Counted from the first letter of the stretch, positions 27,308 through 36,835 are shown. The stretch is 64,000 bases of DNA from Pseudomonas citri (GCF_025336485.1 NZ_JAODAB010000017.1:59539-123538); one strand, 5' to 3'. Numbers and translations: made by a program. The notes: a model not told the origin generated them from the letters alone.

Positions 27308-28765
27308 TCACAGCCCACCGATGTGAAAGGCTTTGACTTCAAGGTATTCATCCAGGCCGTACTTGCTGCCCTCGCGCCCAAGCCCCGATTGCTTGATGCC
27401 GCCGAACGGCGCGACCTCCATGGAGATGATGCCGGTGTTGAGACCGACCATGCCGAACTCCAGCGCCTCGCCGAAACGCCATGAACGGCGCAGGTCCTGG
27501 GTGAAGTAATAAGCGCCCAGGCCATACGGCGTGGCATTGGCCAGGGACAAGGCCTGCTCTTCGGTAGTGAAGCGCATCAACGGGGCAACGGGGCCGAAGG
27601 TTTCTTCGCTGGCCAGCAACATCCCGGCGTGGGCCTCGCCCAGTACCGTGGGTTGCACGAACTGATTGTCGCCTTCCGGGACACCGCCACAGAGCAGGTG
27701 CGCGCCCTGGTTCAAGGCATCGTCGATGTGCCGGGCGACCTTGCTCACCGCCGCGGGATTGATCAACGGACCGATCGTCACGTTGGCCTCCAGGCCATTG
27801 CCCACCTTGAGCTTGCCCACCTCCTCCACCAATCGCTCGGCAAAGCGCTCGTAGATGCCATCCTGCACCAGGATGCGGTTGGCGCAGACGCAGGTCTGGC
27901 CGGCGTTGCGAAACTTGCTGAGCATGACGCCCGCCACGGCCTGCTCCAGGTCCGCGTCGTCAAATACGATGAACGGTGCGTTGCCGCCCAGTTCCAGGCT
28001 CAAACGCTTGATGTGCTCGGCGCTCTGGCGCATCAGCAGTCGACCGACCGCCGTTGAGCCGGTAAAGGAGATTTTGCGCACCGTCGGGTTGCCGGTCAGT
28101 TCTTCGCCGATGCCGGCGGGCAGCCCGGTCACGACGTTGAACACCCCGGCGGGAATCCCGACCCGCTCGGCCAGCACCGCCAGCGCCAAGGCGGACAAGG
28201 GCGTCAGGTCAGACGGCTTGACGATCACCGGACAGCCCGCCGCCAGGGCCGGGGCGCATTTGCGGGTGATCATCGCGTTGGGAAAATTCCACGGTGTGAT
28301 GGCGGCGCAGACACCCACCGGTTGCTTGAGCGTGAGCAGGCGTCGGTCGCCGCTGGGCGTGGGGATGGTGTCGCCGTAGATCCGCCGGGCCTCTTCGGCG
28401 AACCATTTGGCGAAACCGGCGCCATAGCGGATTTCGCCCTTGGCTTCGCTCAACGGCTTGCCCTGTTCACAGGTCATGATCAGCGCGAGGTCGTCGAGGT
28501 TGTCCATCATGGCCTGATACCAGCGCTCCAACAGCGTTGCCCGCTCCGCCGCCGGACGCGCGCGCCATGCTGGCCAGGCGCGCTCGGCGGCCTCGATGGC
28601 ACGCCGGGTTTCCACGCCTTGCATCGCGGGTACACGGGCCAGCACCTGGCCGGTGGCCGGATCTATGACGTCGAGGGTGGCTGCATCGTCCGCCGCCACC
28701 CACTGCCCGTCGATGTACGCCCGCTCCGCCAGCAGGCTGGGGTCTTTCAATTGAGTCTTGAGCAT
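27308..28765 (-). CDS. Succinate-semialdehyde dehydrogenase-like aldehyde dehydrogenase
   Basis: This 485-aa NAD(P)-dependent aldehyde dehydrogenase is of GabD type. Motifs present are ITPWNFPNAM, the Glu region LELGGNAPFIVFDDADL and the catalytic Cys in NAGQTCVCANR. The C-terminus has FGGIKQSGLGREGSKYG. It would oxidise succinate semialdehyde or a similar omega-oxo acid. It heads a two-gene unit with the tartrate-type dehydrogenase and follows the ten-gene transport/oxidase operon, separated by a REP-bearing gap. The true aldehyde may be a product of that operon. Confidence 0.88.
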   Translation of the reverse strand: MLKTQLKDPSLLAERAYIDGQWVAADDAATLDVIDPATGQVLARVPAMQGVETRRAIEAAERAWPAWRARPAAERATLLERWYQAMMDNLDDLALIMTCEQGKPLSEAKGEIRYGAGFAKWFAEEARRIYGDTIPTPSGDRRLLTLKQPVGVCAAITPWNFPNAMITRKCAPALAAGCPVIVKPSDLTPLSALALAVLAERVGIPAGVFNVVTGLPAGIGEELTGNPTVRKISFTGSTAVGRLLMRQSAEHIKRLSLELGGNAPFIVFDDADLEQAVAGVMLSKFRNAGQTCVCANRILVQDGIYERFAERLVEEVGKLKVGNGLEANVTIGPLINPAAVSKVARHIDDALNQGAHLLCGGVPEGDNQFVQPTVLGEAHAGMLLASEETFGPVAPLMRFTTEEQALSLANATPYGLGAYYFTQDLRRSWRFGEALEFGMVGLNTGIISMEVAPFGGIKQSGLGREGSKYGLDEYLEVKAFHIGGL

Positions 28766-28899
28766 GGTCGCGTCCTGTTCCGAGGTAGCTCCAGTCTAGG
28801 GAGATGCCACGGGGCAGGATGCTGAAAGCGGGGTTGGGGCAGTGTTGGATGCTGAAGTTTCGAGGTGGGACGGCAGGCTCTACCGAGCCCCCCGACCAA

Positions 28900-28934
28900 A
28901 CACTGAACACTGAGCACTGAGCACTGAGCACTGT
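28900..28934. repeat. Tandem 7-bp repeat, five units
   Basis: Five contiguous heptamers of (A/G)CACTGA type run head-to-tail from 28900 to 28934; the last unit ends in GT. They run straight into a REP element. Confidence 0.8.
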
Positions 28935-29037
28935 GGGAGCAAAGCTTGCTCGCGATGACGGTGGATCAGGCGACATCGATCAAGACCGTGTCATCGTTCA
29001 TCGCGAGCAAGCTGTGCTCCCACAGGTGTGCTCCCAC
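28932..29037. repeat. REPIN between gabD-like and argE-like genes
   Basis: TGTGGGAGCAAAGCTTGCTCGCGATGACGG faces ATCGCGAGCAAGCTGTGCTCCCACAG about 45 bp on (ending near 29023). A partial GTGCTCCCACA copy follows. The same REP family occurs elsewhere in the window. Confidence 0.85.
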
Positions 29038-29055
29038 ATTTTTTCTGTGTATGGC

Positions 29056-30213
29056 TTAGATTTTCAGGGAGCCGAGCAACCCTTCCAGAAACCGTTCCGC
29101 CGCGTCCATCTGGCTGACTTCAATGAACTCGTCGGGCTTGTGCGCCTGTTCGATGGAGCCCGGGCCGCAGACCACGACGGGGACGTCCAGGCGTTGCTTG
29201 AACAGGCCTCCCTCGGTGCCGAAGGAGACCTTGGCGGTGCCGGTGTCCGGGGCGGCGAAGTTTTTCAGAAAACGCACGGCCTCGACGCTGGGGTGGGTGT
29301 CGAGACCGGGATAGACGTTCAGGGTCTGGACCTCGATGTCCGCCACGCTGGAGAGTTTTTTCGCCTCGCGCACAATGGCTTCGGCACGCTCGCGCAGTTG
29401 CTCCAGGAACAGGCCCAGGTCATCGGCCGGCAAGTTGCGCACTTCGAAATCAAGCGTGCACAGGTTCGGCACGATGTTCAGCGCCTTGCCGCCGACGATC
29501 TGCCCGACATGCACCGTGCTGTAAGGCACGTCGTAATCGGCGTCCTGGGCACCCTGCTCCTGCAACTGCTGCTGGCTCTGGCGCAGCGCCGTGATGAAGT
29601 CGCAGGCCACGTGGATCGCATTGACCGAGCGCGGCGCCAGGGACGAATGTGCTTCCAGGCCACGGCAGTAGGTGCGATAGGACCCCTTGCCCTTGTGGCC
29701 AAGCACGAACTGCATGTTGGTCGGCTCGCCGATCACGCACAAAAATGGCCGGATCGGCGCCAGGTGCAGCACGTCGAGCAAACGGCGCACCCCCACGCAA
29801 CCGATCTCTTCGTCGTGGGACAGCGCCAGTTGCAGCGGTCGGGACAGGGCATGTTCGGCAGCGTCGAGCATGGCGTCGAGGGCAATCGCGATGAAGCCTT
29901 TCATGTCACAGCTGCCACGCCCGTAAATCCGCCCGTCCCGCAACGTCGCCTGGAACGCCGGGACGGTCCAGGCCTGCCCCGCCGCCGGCACTACGTCGGT
30001 GTGTCCGGACAGCAGGATCCCAGGCCTTTCACGCGGCCCGGTACTGGCGAACAGGTTGGCCTTCTTGCCGTTTTCATCCTTGACGATCAACGACTCGATG
30101 CCCTTGCTCGACAGCAACTCGCGCACATACTCGATCAAGGGCAGGTTCGACTCCGAAGAGACCGTTTCAAACGCCAGCAGGCGTTCGAAAATGGCTAGCA
30201 CACGGGGCTTCAT
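29056..30213 (-). CDS. M20-family deacylase, acetylornithine deacetylase-like
   Basis: This zinc-dependent M20 amidohydrolase of the ArgE/DapE group has 385 aa. Metal-site motifs are GHTDVVP, GRGSCDMKG, the general-base pair in SHDEEIGCVG, and GTEGGLF near the C-terminus. It hydrolyses an N-acyl amino acid. Its ATG overlaps the stop of the upstream oxidase (ATGA), so it is translationally coupled as the last gene of the ten-gene operon. Because of that setting, an operon-specific N-acyl or N-substituted amino acid is a better guess than arginine biosynthesis. The open frame extends far upstream in error; MKPRVLAIFERLL at 30213 is the start. Confidence 0.86.
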   Translation of the reverse strand: MKPRVLAIFERLLAFETVSSESNLPLIEYVRELLSSKGIESLIVKDENGKKANLFASTGPRERPGILLSGHTDVVPAAGQAWTVPAFQATLRDGRIYGRGSCDMKGFIAIALDAMLDAAEHALSRPLQLALSHDEEIGCVGVRRLLDVLHLAPIRPFLCVIGEPTNMQFVLGHKGKGSYRTYCRGLEAHSSLAPRSVNAIHVACDFITALRQSQQQLQEQGAQDADYDVPYSTVHVGQIVGGKALNIVPNLCTLDFEVRNLPADDLGLFLEQLRERAEAIVREAKKLSSVADIEVQTLNVYPGLDTHPSVEAVRFLKNFAAPDTGTAKVSFGTEGGLFKQRLDVPVVVCGPGSIEQAHKPDEFIEVSQMDAAERFLEGLLGSLKI

Positions 30214-31376
30214 GAGGCTTTGCTCCGTTTTTCGGCTGATTCGGCTGAAGAGGCGAACCGACGAATGGAGAACGGCTCGATCAGCGTGCCGGTGCTGCCG
30301 GTGCTGATCAGTTCGGCCATGACATCGCCCACGCCCGGACCAAGCTGGAAGCCGTGGCCGCTGAAGCCGAACGCATAGTACAGACCGTCGACATTGCCGC
30401 TGGCCCCCATGATCGGCAGGGAGTCGGACAAGTAGCCTTCGATGCCGCTCCACACGCGGATGATGTTCAGGTTGCCGACACCCGGCAGCAGGCGCCGCAT
30501 CTGCTCCAACTGGTTGAGGGTGCTGCGCGGCTCGACATAAGCCCGGCGGTTGAGCATGTCCGGTTTGCAGCGGTAGCCGCCGCCAATGATGATGTTGCCC
30601 CGGGGAATCTGGCGAAAATAGATCACTTCCTCGGGGATCCTGGTATACACGCCGATGACGGTTGGCAAGGCATAAGGCACCGGTTCGGTGACCGCCATTT
30701 GCGGGCCGTTGGCCTCCAGTGGCACGGGCTCACCGAACTGCGCCGAGAGCTTCTGGCCCCAGGCGCCGGCGGTGATCAGCAGTTGGGCGGCGCTGAACTG
30801 GCGACCATCGGTGGTGCTGATGCTGAATTCGCCGCCGTTGGCTTTCTGCACGTCGGCCACTTCCGTGCGCTCTTCGATGCGTGCACCAAGCCGCCGCGCC
30901 GCGCGGGCAAAGGCCGGGGCCGCCAGGCGCGGGTTGGCGTGACCGTCGTGAGGCGCATAGGAGCCGCCCTTGACGTCCTTGCCGAGAAACGGAAAACGCG
31001 CGTGCAGCTCGCTGCCGCGGTAGATCTGCAAATCCAGCTGCGCCGCTTCCGGGGCCGCCGCATAGGCTTCAAGCTCCGGGATCTCATCCTCGCGATAACA
31101 CACACGCATGTGCCCGCTGGCGATGAACTCCAGGTCGTCGTCGATCAGTTCCGGCAAGCGCTTCCACAAGGCCCAGGAGCGGTTCGCCAGTTCCAGCTGC
31201 CCGAGAAACCGCCCCTGGCGCCGCACGTTGCCGAAGTTCACGCCGCTGGCGTACTGCCCGATCTGGTCGCGCTCCAGCAGGATCACCGAGCGGCCGCGTC
31301 GGCGCAGGAAAAATGCAGCCGCCGAACCCATCAAGCCTCCACCCACAATCACCACATCGGCTTTTTCGACCGTCAT
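30210..31376 (-). CDS. FAD-dependent oxidase subunit (OoxB/DadA-like)
   Basis: This 388-aa flavoprotein of the DAO superfamily opens with the FAD motif VVIVGGGLMGSAAAFFLRRRG. A C-terminal FAD segment reads GFSGHGFQLGPGVGDVMAE. It is closest in kind to the beta subunits of opine oxidases and proline/hydroxyproline dehydrogenases. These oxidise a secondary amine C-N bond and split an opine into an amino acid and a keto acid. Its ATG has AGGAGG and overlaps the stop of the upstream subunit gene. With the two genes before it, it completes a three-part flavo-iron-sulfur dehydrogenase. Confidence 0.84.
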   Translation of the reverse strand: MTVEKADVVIVGGGLMGSAAAFFLRRRGRSVILLERDQIGQYASGVNFGNVRRQGRFLGQLELANRSWALWKRLPELIDDDLEFIASGHMRVCYREDEIPELEAYAAAPEAAQLDLQIYRGSELHARFPFLGKDVKGGSYAPHDGHANPRLAAPAFARAARRLGARIEERTEVADVQKANGGEFSISTTDGRQFSAAQLLITAGAWGQKLSAQFGEPVPLEANGPQMAVTEPVPYALPTVIGVYTRIPEEVIYFRQIPRGNIIIGGGYRCKPDMLNRRAYVEPRSTLNQLEQMRRLLPGVGNLNIIRVWSGIEGYLSDSLPIMGASGNVDGLYYAFGFSGHGFQLGPGVGDVMAELISTGSTGTLIEPFSIRRFASSAESAEKRSKAS

Positions 31377-32764
31377 GGCGCCACCTCCTGAGTCAGCATC
31401 GAAAGCGGCTTGACCGGCGCCTGGCCGCGTTGTCGTCCCACCTCCTGGACATCGACGCCGGCCGCCGCGGCGATAACCTCGGCGCCGGCCTGGGAGCAAT
31501 AACGGCCCTGGCAGCGGCCCATGCCGACCCGGCTGAACGCCTTGGCCCGGTTGACTTCGCAGGCGCCCTTTTCGCTGACGGTGCGGCGCAACTCGCCAGC
31601 CGTGATCATCTCGCACCGGCAAACAATGGCCTCGTCCGGCAGGGCCTTGGCTTGTGCGGCGGGCCAGGGAAATGCCTGGGCCAGACCGAGGCGGAATCGG
31701 TCCATGACCTTGAGCGCCTGGCGTTGCCCGGCAACCAGCGCGGCATCCACGGGCTGTTGCAGATCGCCGAGCAGCGCCAAGGCGACCAGGCGCCCGGCCT
31801 GCTCGGCGGCATCGGCGCCACGGATCTTCGAACCGTCTCCCGCGGCATACACACCGCCGACCGAGGTTCGCCCATACTCGTCCGTGTCCAGCCACCATTG
31901 GCCCGACGCCTCGTCGAAGCGCATGCGACAACCCGCCAGGTCGGCCAGTTGGGTTTCCGGGCGCAGGTGATAACCCAGCGCCACCGCGTCGCACGCCACC
32001 GTCAACGTCTCCCCGCTCGCGCCACGCACCCGCACGCCGCTGACGCCCGAGGTCGCCTCGCCCAGGATGTTCAGCGGCGAAATCCCCAGGTGCACCGCCA
32101 CTTTTGCCCGGTACAGCTGCGCCAACAGTCTCAGGCCGGTGAACAACAGCCCGGGACGGGCCATGAGTTTGGGCAAGGCCTTGATGCGCTGGCTCAGCGA
32201 CGAAGTGTCCAGCACCGCCGCGACGTTGGCGCCGGCCTTGAGGTATTGGCTGGCGACCAGGTACAGCAACGGCCCGCTGCCCATGAACACCACGCGGTGG
32301 CCGATGGAAACCGCCTGGGCCTTCAACGCGATCTGCGCCCCGCCGAGGCTGTAGGTGCCGCCCAACTGCCAACCCTCGACGGGCATCAGGCGGTCGCTGG
32401 CGCCGGTGCACAGGACCAGCGCGTCGTAATCCACCGTCGAATGCCGGCCCTGGCAGACGCAGCATAATTGCCCCGGCGTCAGGTTCCACACCAGGGTGTC
32501 CGGACGGTAGTCGATCTGCGGGCGCAGGCGGTCGAAGCTCTCGTGCAGGTCGCGGGCCTTGTCGGCCTCGGTGCCGTACAGCGTGGCGTAGTCACGGGTG
32601 AAGCCTTCGGGTTGGCGTCGGTAGATCTGTCCGCCATCGCGACGGTTTTCGTCGATCAGGATCGGCTTGAGGCCTGCCGCAACCAGGGTCTGGGCACACC
32701 GGATACCCGCCGGCCCGGCGCCGACGATGGCGACGCGATATGTGTTCAGCCGCGCAGTGGCCAT
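31373..32764 (-). CDS. NAD(P)/FAD oxidoreductase with BFD-type [2Fe-2S] site (OoxA/HcnB-like)
   Basis: This 463-aa flavoprotein has an N-terminal FAD motif (VAIVGAGPAGIRCAQTL), a second dinucleotide motif (VVFMGSGPLLYLVA) and GVYAAGDGSKIRGAD. Its C-terminal cysteine cluster (VCRCEMITAGEL ... GMGRCQGRYC) is of the BFD-like [2Fe-2S] type. This matches the alpha subunit of opine oxidases and HcnB. It starts inside the end of the 2Fe-2S gene (19-bp overlap) with a GGAGG site and overlaps the next oxidase by 4 bp. It likely relays electrons within the complex. Confidence 0.85.
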   Translation of the reverse strand: MATARLNTYRVAIVGAGPAGIRCAQTLVAAGLKPILIDENRRDGGQIYRRQPEGFTRDYATLYGTEADKARDLHESFDRLRPQIDYRPDTLVWNLTPGQLCCVCQGRHSTVDYDALVLCTGASDRLMPVEGWQLGGTYSLGGAQIALKAQAVSIGHRVVFMGSGPLLYLVASQYLKAGANVAAVLDTSSLSQRIKALPKLMARPGLLFTGLRLLAQLYRAKVAVHLGISPLNILGEATSGVSGVRVRGASGETLTVACDAVALGYHLRPETQLADLAGCRMRFDEASGQWWLDTDEYGRTSVGGVYAAGDGSKIRGADAAEQAGRLVALALLGDLQQPVDAALVAGQRQALKVMDRFRLGLAQAFPWPAAQAKALPDEAIVCRCEMITAGELRRTVSEKGACEVNRAKAFSRVGMGRCQGRYCSQAGAEVIAAAAGVDVQEVGRQRGQAPVKPLSMLTQEVAP

Positions 32765-33054
32765 ATCGCCTCCGGTTGCTCAGTGATGATGTCCAGCCCT
32801 TCGCGTACTTCGCTGGAGCAGGCCCGCAGGCGCTCGCCGCTGCGGGTCCAGACCCAGCAATCCTGGCAGGCGCCCATCAGGCAGAAACCGGCACGACTGC
32901 CCGGATCGAACTCCGACTGGCGCAACACCGGACCATGGGTCAGCAACGCAACCATCAGCGTGTCGCCCTTCAACGCCTCGACAGGCACGCCATCGACTTT
33001 CAACTTGACGACAGGCCGGCCCTGTTCGGCCAGCCTCACGAAACGCGCATTCAT
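32746..33054 (-). CDS. Small [2Fe-2S] subunit (HcnA-like)
   Basis: This 102-aa ferredoxin-like protein begins MNARFVRLAEQGRPVVKLKV. It has the cysteine cluster GFCLMGACQDCWV and a later RACSS cysteine, as in HcnA and the small subunit of opine/proline dehydrogenases. The start at 33054 has a GGGAG site and overlaps the ATPase stop. A longer open frame (to 33270) is arginine-rich antisense-like sequence and is rejected. It belongs to the three-part oxidase with the next two genes. Confidence 0.82.
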   Translation of the reverse strand: MNARFVRLAEQGRPVVKLKVDGVPVEALKGDTLMVALLTHGPVLRQSEFDPGSRAGFCLMGACQDCWVWTRSGERLRACSSEVREGLDIITEQPEAIWPLRG

Positions 33055-34895
33055 GCGTAGGCTCCCACGATCATGCTGTTTGAATCCTGTTGGTGCTTGA
33101 GCAGTTCGGCGCCGTCGCGGTGACAGAGCACTTCGCTGCCGCCGTCGAGGGTTCGCCGGGGCGGGGCGGTGCGATTGCACACCCCGTCGACGCGCACCGG
33201 GCAACGATTGAGGAACGTGCACAACCCCGGCACCTGGGCGTTGTCGGCCAACGGCGGGAGCGTGCCGCACGTCGTCGTCCCGCAGCTTTCCAGCCAGCCC
33301 TGACGCAGCTCCGGCACCGAATGGATCAACAGCTCGGTGTAGGGATGGAACGGCGCCTGGGCAAAGGCTTGGCGCTTGCCCGACTGGACCATGTGGCCGC
33401 TGTACATCACCACGATGTCATCGCACAGCGCCCGCACCGTGGAGATGTCGTGGCTGATGAACAGGTAGGACACCCCCAGTTGCTGGCGCAGGTCGCGCAG
33501 CAGTTCGAGAATCGCCGCGCCGACCACGGTGTCCAGCGCCGAAGTGACTTCATCGCAGAGGATCAGGTCCGGCTTGGCCGCCAGCGCGCGAGCCAGGTTG
33601 ACCCGCTGCTTTTGCCCACCGGAAAGTTCGCTCGGGCGGCGTTCGGCGATGTCCCGGGGCAAGCGCACCAGGTCGAGCAGCTCACCGATACGCTCGCGCA
33701 AGGCAGCGCCCTTGAGGCCGAAATACATCTTCAACGGCCGGCTCAGGAGGGTGCTGATGCTGTGCATGGGGTTGAGCGCGGTGTCAGCATTCTGGAACAC
33801 CATCTGGATACGCCGGAACTGTTCGTCGGTGCGCTCGGACAGACTGCCGCCCAGCGGATGGCCATCGAACGTCAGCCCACCGAGTGCCGGCGGCAACAGC
33901 CCGGCCACGACGCGCGCCAGGGTCGACTTACCCGAGCCCGACTCGCCGATCACACCGATGGCCTGGCCCCGGCGCACCGTCAGGTCGATGTCTTCCAGCA
34001 CAGGAATCGCCGGCAGGCCTCGCGGAGTCTTGTTGCCATAGCCGGCAGTCATGCCCTGGATGGTCAACAGTGGCGTGTCCTCGGCCACGCCGCACGGCGG
34101 ACGAATCGTCGTGTCGGGCCGTGCCGCCGCCAACAGGCTGCGGGTGTAGGTGTGCGACGGGTCCTTGAGCAGCCGCGCGGTGGCGCTATGCTCGAAAATC
34201 TGGCCGCCATTGAGCACGACGATCTGGTCGGCCATTTGCGCCACCACGGCCAGGTCATGGGACACGTAGACCGCCGTCGCGCCACGCTCGCGCACCACAC
34301 GCTTGAAAGCGCGCAGTACGTCGATCTGGGTGGTCACGTCCAGGGCCGTGGTCGGCTCGTCGAGCACCACCAGCAGCGGATCGCTGATCAGCGCCATGGC
34401 CGCCATCACCCGCTGCAATTGCCCGCCGGAGACCTGGTGAGGATAACGCTGGCCAATGCGTTCGGGGTCCGGCAGCGCCAGGTCGCGGAACAACTCGATG
34501 GCCTTGGCTTCGAGCATGGCGCGGCTGCCCAGGCCATGGATCAACGCGCCCTCCACCACTTGGTCGATGAGTTTTTTCGCCGAGTTGAACGCGGCGGCGG
34601 CACTCTGGGCGATGTACGACACTCGATTACCGCGCAATCCCTGCAACTCGCCTTCGCTGAGGGCCAGCATGTCGTGCTCGCCGACCTGCACCACGCCGCC
34701 GGCCAGGCGACAACCGCGCCGGGCGTAACCCAGCAGCGCCAGGGCAATGGTGGTCTTGCCGGAGCCGGACTCGCCGATCAGTGCCAGCACCTCGCCTTTC
34801 TCCAGGGAAAAACTCACCCCCTTGACGATCTCCACCTCGCGGCGCTCGCCACAGGCGACCACACGAAGGTTCTCGACTCGAATCAACTGGCTCAT
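33051..34895 (-). CDS. Fused double ATPase of a peptide/opine-type ABC importer
   Basis: This 614-aa protein contains two full ABC ATPase domains, equivalent to DppD joined to DppF. The first has GESGSGKTT, VSGGQLQRVMAAMAL and VVLDEPTTALD; the second has GESGSGKST, LSGGQKQRVNLARAL and ILCDEVTSALD. A cysteine-containing oligopeptide-type C-terminal tail (FLNRCPVRVDGVC) is present. It energises the two permeases encoded just upstream. Its ATG follows the permease stop by one base, and its end overlaps the [2Fe-2S] gene. The expected ligand is a short peptide or an opine-like conjugate. Confidence 0.9.
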   Translation of the reverse strand: MSQLIRVENLRVVACGERREVEIVKGVSFSLEKGEVLALIGESGSGKTTIALALLGYARRGCRLAGGVVQVGEHDMLALSEGELQGLRGNRVSYIAQSAAAAFNSAKKLIDQVVEGALIHGLGSRAMLEAKAIELFRDLALPDPERIGQRYPHQVSGGQLQRVMAAMALISDPLLVVLDEPTTALDVTTQIDVLRAFKRVVRERGATAVYVSHDLAVVAQMADQIVVLNGGQIFEHSATARLLKDPSHTYTRSLLAAARPDTTIRPPCGVAEDTPLLTIQGMTAGYGNKTPRGLPAIPVLEDIDLTVRRGQAIGVIGESGSGKSTLARVVAGLLPPALGGLTFDGHPLGGSLSERTDEQFRRIQMVFQNADTALNPMHSISTLLSRPLKMYFGLKGAALRERIGELLDLVRLPRDIAERRPSELSGGQKQRVNLARALAAKPDLILCDEVTSALDTVVGAAILELLRDLRQQLGVSYLFISHDISTVRALCDDIVVMYSGHMVQSGKRQAFAQAPFHPYTELLIHSVPELRQGWLESCGTTTCGTLPPLADNAQVPGLCTFLNRCPVRVDGVCNRTAPPRRTLDGGSEVLCHRDGAELLKHQQDSNSMIVGAYA

Positions 34896-34896
34896 C

Positions 34897-35775
34897 TCAA
34901 TGGCCTCCCTTGCGTCGGTTGCGCCGCGAAGACAAGCGGTCGATGAACAGATTGACGCCAATGGTCAGAGTGCCAATGGCCAGCGCCGGAATCACGATGG
35001 CCGGTGCGCCCTGGTTGAGGCCGCCGATGTTTTCCCGCACCAGCGAACCGAGGTCGGCGTCCGGCGGTTGCACGCCCAGGCCGAGGAAACTCATGCCGCT
35101 GAGCAGCAAGACGATAAAGCCAAAGCGCAGGCCCAGGTCGGCCAGCACCGGGTTGAGCATGTTCGGCAGAATCTCCACACAGGCGATGTACAGGCGGCGC
35201 TCGCCACGGGTGCGGGCCACTTGCACGTACTCCAGGGCTTCGATGTTCACCGCCATGCTGCGGGCGATCCGGAAGGCGCCGGGCATGAAGCTGAGCACCG
35301 CCGTGCAGATCAGCAAGGTCACCGACGAGCCGAACGCCGAAACCATGATCAGCGCCAGCATCTTGCTCGGAATCGAAATGAACGCGTCCATCAGGCGGCT
35401 GATCAACTCGTCCAGCCATTTGGGCGAAACCACCGAGAGCAACGCGCAAGTGGTACCCAGGCTGCTGGCCAGCACCGCCGCCACCAACGCCAGGCCCACG
35501 GTGAACTGCGCACCGATGAGAATACGGCTGAGCATGTCGCGGCCCAGGTAATCGGTACCCAACGGATACGCGGCGCTGAGACTGTCAAAAACGTTGTCGG
35601 AGACCACTTCCCCTACCGGGTGCGGTGCCAGCCACGGGCCGAAGATCGCGATCAGCAACCAGAACAGGCACATCGCGGCGCCGACCAGGCCGAGCCAGGA
35701 CGTCCTGTGGGGGGAAACCTTGCCATAGGCCAGGTCAGGGGCCGCAGGCGGGGATTTCACAATGAGATTGTTCAT
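34897..35775 (-). CDS. ABC importer permease, DppC type
   Basis: This 292-aa inner-membrane permease has the BPD_transp fold. The N-terminal region (GLVGAAMCLFWLLIAIFGPWLAP) matches the OppC/DppC leader. The ATPase-coupling EAA-like loop is in EYVQVARTRGERRLYIACVE, and five to six TM helices are visible. It starts at the ATG (35775) that overlaps the DppB-type permease stop (ATGA) and ends one base before the ATPase start. It pairs with that permease to form the channel. Confidence 0.9.
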   Translation of the reverse strand: MNNLIVKSPPAAPDLAYGKVSPHRTSWLGLVGAAMCLFWLLIAIFGPWLAPHPVGEVVSDNVFDSLSAAYPLGTDYLGRDMLSRILIGAQFTVGLALVAAVLASSLGTTCALLSVVSPKWLDELISRLMDAFISIPSKMLALIMVSAFGSSVTLLICTAVLSFMPGAFRIARSMAVNIEALEYVQVARTRGERRLYIACVEILPNMLNPVLADLGLRFGFIVLLLSGMSFLGLGVQPPDADLGSLVRENIGGLNQGAPAIVIPALAIGTLTIGVNLFIDRLSSRRNRRKGGH

Positions 35776-36728
35776 TGGTTTCTCAGCCTCGGATTGGACA
35801 GGATCGCGCACAGGTCGGCGATCAACACCAACGTCAGGTACGCCGTGCAGAACAGCATGGTGCACGCCTGGACCAGTGCCATGTCGCGGTTGGTCACGGC
35901 ATCGACCATCAGGCTGGCGATCCCGGGATAGTTGAATATCGTCTCGACGATCACCACCCCACCCAACAGGTAGGACAGGCTCAAGGCGATGGCATTGGCA
36001 ATCGGTCCAATGGCGTTGGGCAACGCATGGCGCAGCACCACCCGCATCGGACTCACGCCTTTGAGACGGGCCATTTCCACGTAGGGGCTGTCGAGTTGAT
36101 CGATCACCGCCGCCCGGGTCATGCGCGCCATCTGCGCGACGATCACGCAGCACAGCGTCATCACCGGCAAGGCGTAGGTGCGCATGAATTGCAGCGGCGA
36201 GGTGATCTCGCTGGAATAGGACAACGCGGAAAGCCAGCCCAGGTTCACCGCGAAAATCAGCACCGCCAGGGTGGCGACCAGGAACTCCGGCACCGCCACC
36301 ATCGTCAGGGTGACAAAGCTCAGGAAACCGTCGATTCGCCCCCCACGCCCCATCGCCGAGCCGATGCCCAGAACCAGCGCCACCGGCACCGACACCAGCG
36401 CCGTGGCGGCCGCCAGCATCAGGGTGTTGGGCACCCTTCCGGCCATCAACTCGGTGACCGGCACGGCGTTGGACACCGACACGCCCAAGTCACCGCTGAG
36501 CAGGCTCGTCAACCAATGCAGATAGCGCAACACACCGGGCTGATCCAGACCCATCTTCACCCGCAGGGCGGCCACCTGTTCCGGCATGGCGAATTGTCCG
36601 AGGGACTGTTGCGCCGCGTCTCCAGGCAGTACCGCCGTGATGGCGAAGACCACCATCGACACAATCAACAAGGTCACGATCGCGGCGCCCACGCGGCGTC
36701 CGATCAACCACACTGTGTTGCTGTTCAT
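35772..36728 (-). CDS. ABC importer permease, DppB type
   Basis: This 318-aa permease begins MNSNTVWLIGRRVGAAIVTL, has the large periplasmic loop typical of DppB after the first helix, and has the coupling loop YVEMARLKGVSPMRVVLRHA. The codon before the chosen ATG is GTG, so a start one residue earlier is possible. It lies 107 bp after the binding-protein gene; that gap holds a single REP-like unit. Confidence 0.9.
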   Translation of the reverse strand: MNSNTVWLIGRRVGAAIVTLLIVSMVVFAITAVLPGDAAQQSLGQFAMPEQVAALRVKMGLDQPGVLRYLHWLTSLLSGDLGVSVSNAVPVTELMAGRVPNTLMLAAATALVSVPVALVLGIGSAMGRGGRIDGFLSFVTLTMVAVPEFLVATLAVLIFAVNLGWLSALSYSSEITSPLQFMRTYALPVMTLCCVIVAQMARMTRAAVIDQLDSPYVEMARLKGVSPMRVVLRHALPNAIGPIANAIALSLSYLLGGVVIVETIFNYPGIASLMVDAVTNRDMALVQACTMLFCTAYLTLVLIADLCAILSNPRLRNQ

Positions 36729-36797
36729 CACCCTACCCCTTGTGCCATGTACTCACGATGAACGAGGACGCGGCCTTGCAGTCAGACCGCGTGGCCG

Positions 36798-36825
36798 GCA
36801 TCGCGAGCACGCTTTGGTCCCACAG
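36798..36825. repeat. Single REP-like unit inside the operon
   Basis: GCATCGCGAGCACGCTTTGGTCCCACAG resembles one arm of the window's REP family. It lies between the binding-protein and permease genes, where it could act as an mRNA stability or attenuation site. Confidence 0.6.
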
Positions 36826-36835
36826 ACCGCGCTCA

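Noticed and set aside
30214..32489. Long N-terminal extensions on the ArgE-like and OoxB/DadA-like frames
   Set aside because: The extra residues are read-through of the overlapping upstream genes in another frame; family starts with good ribosome sites lie at the ATGA overlaps.
33090..34946. 618-codon plus-strand frame opposite the double ATPase
   Set aside because: Repeats of Arg/His/Gln/Gly typical of antisense; the minus-strand ATPase has both Walker and signature sets.
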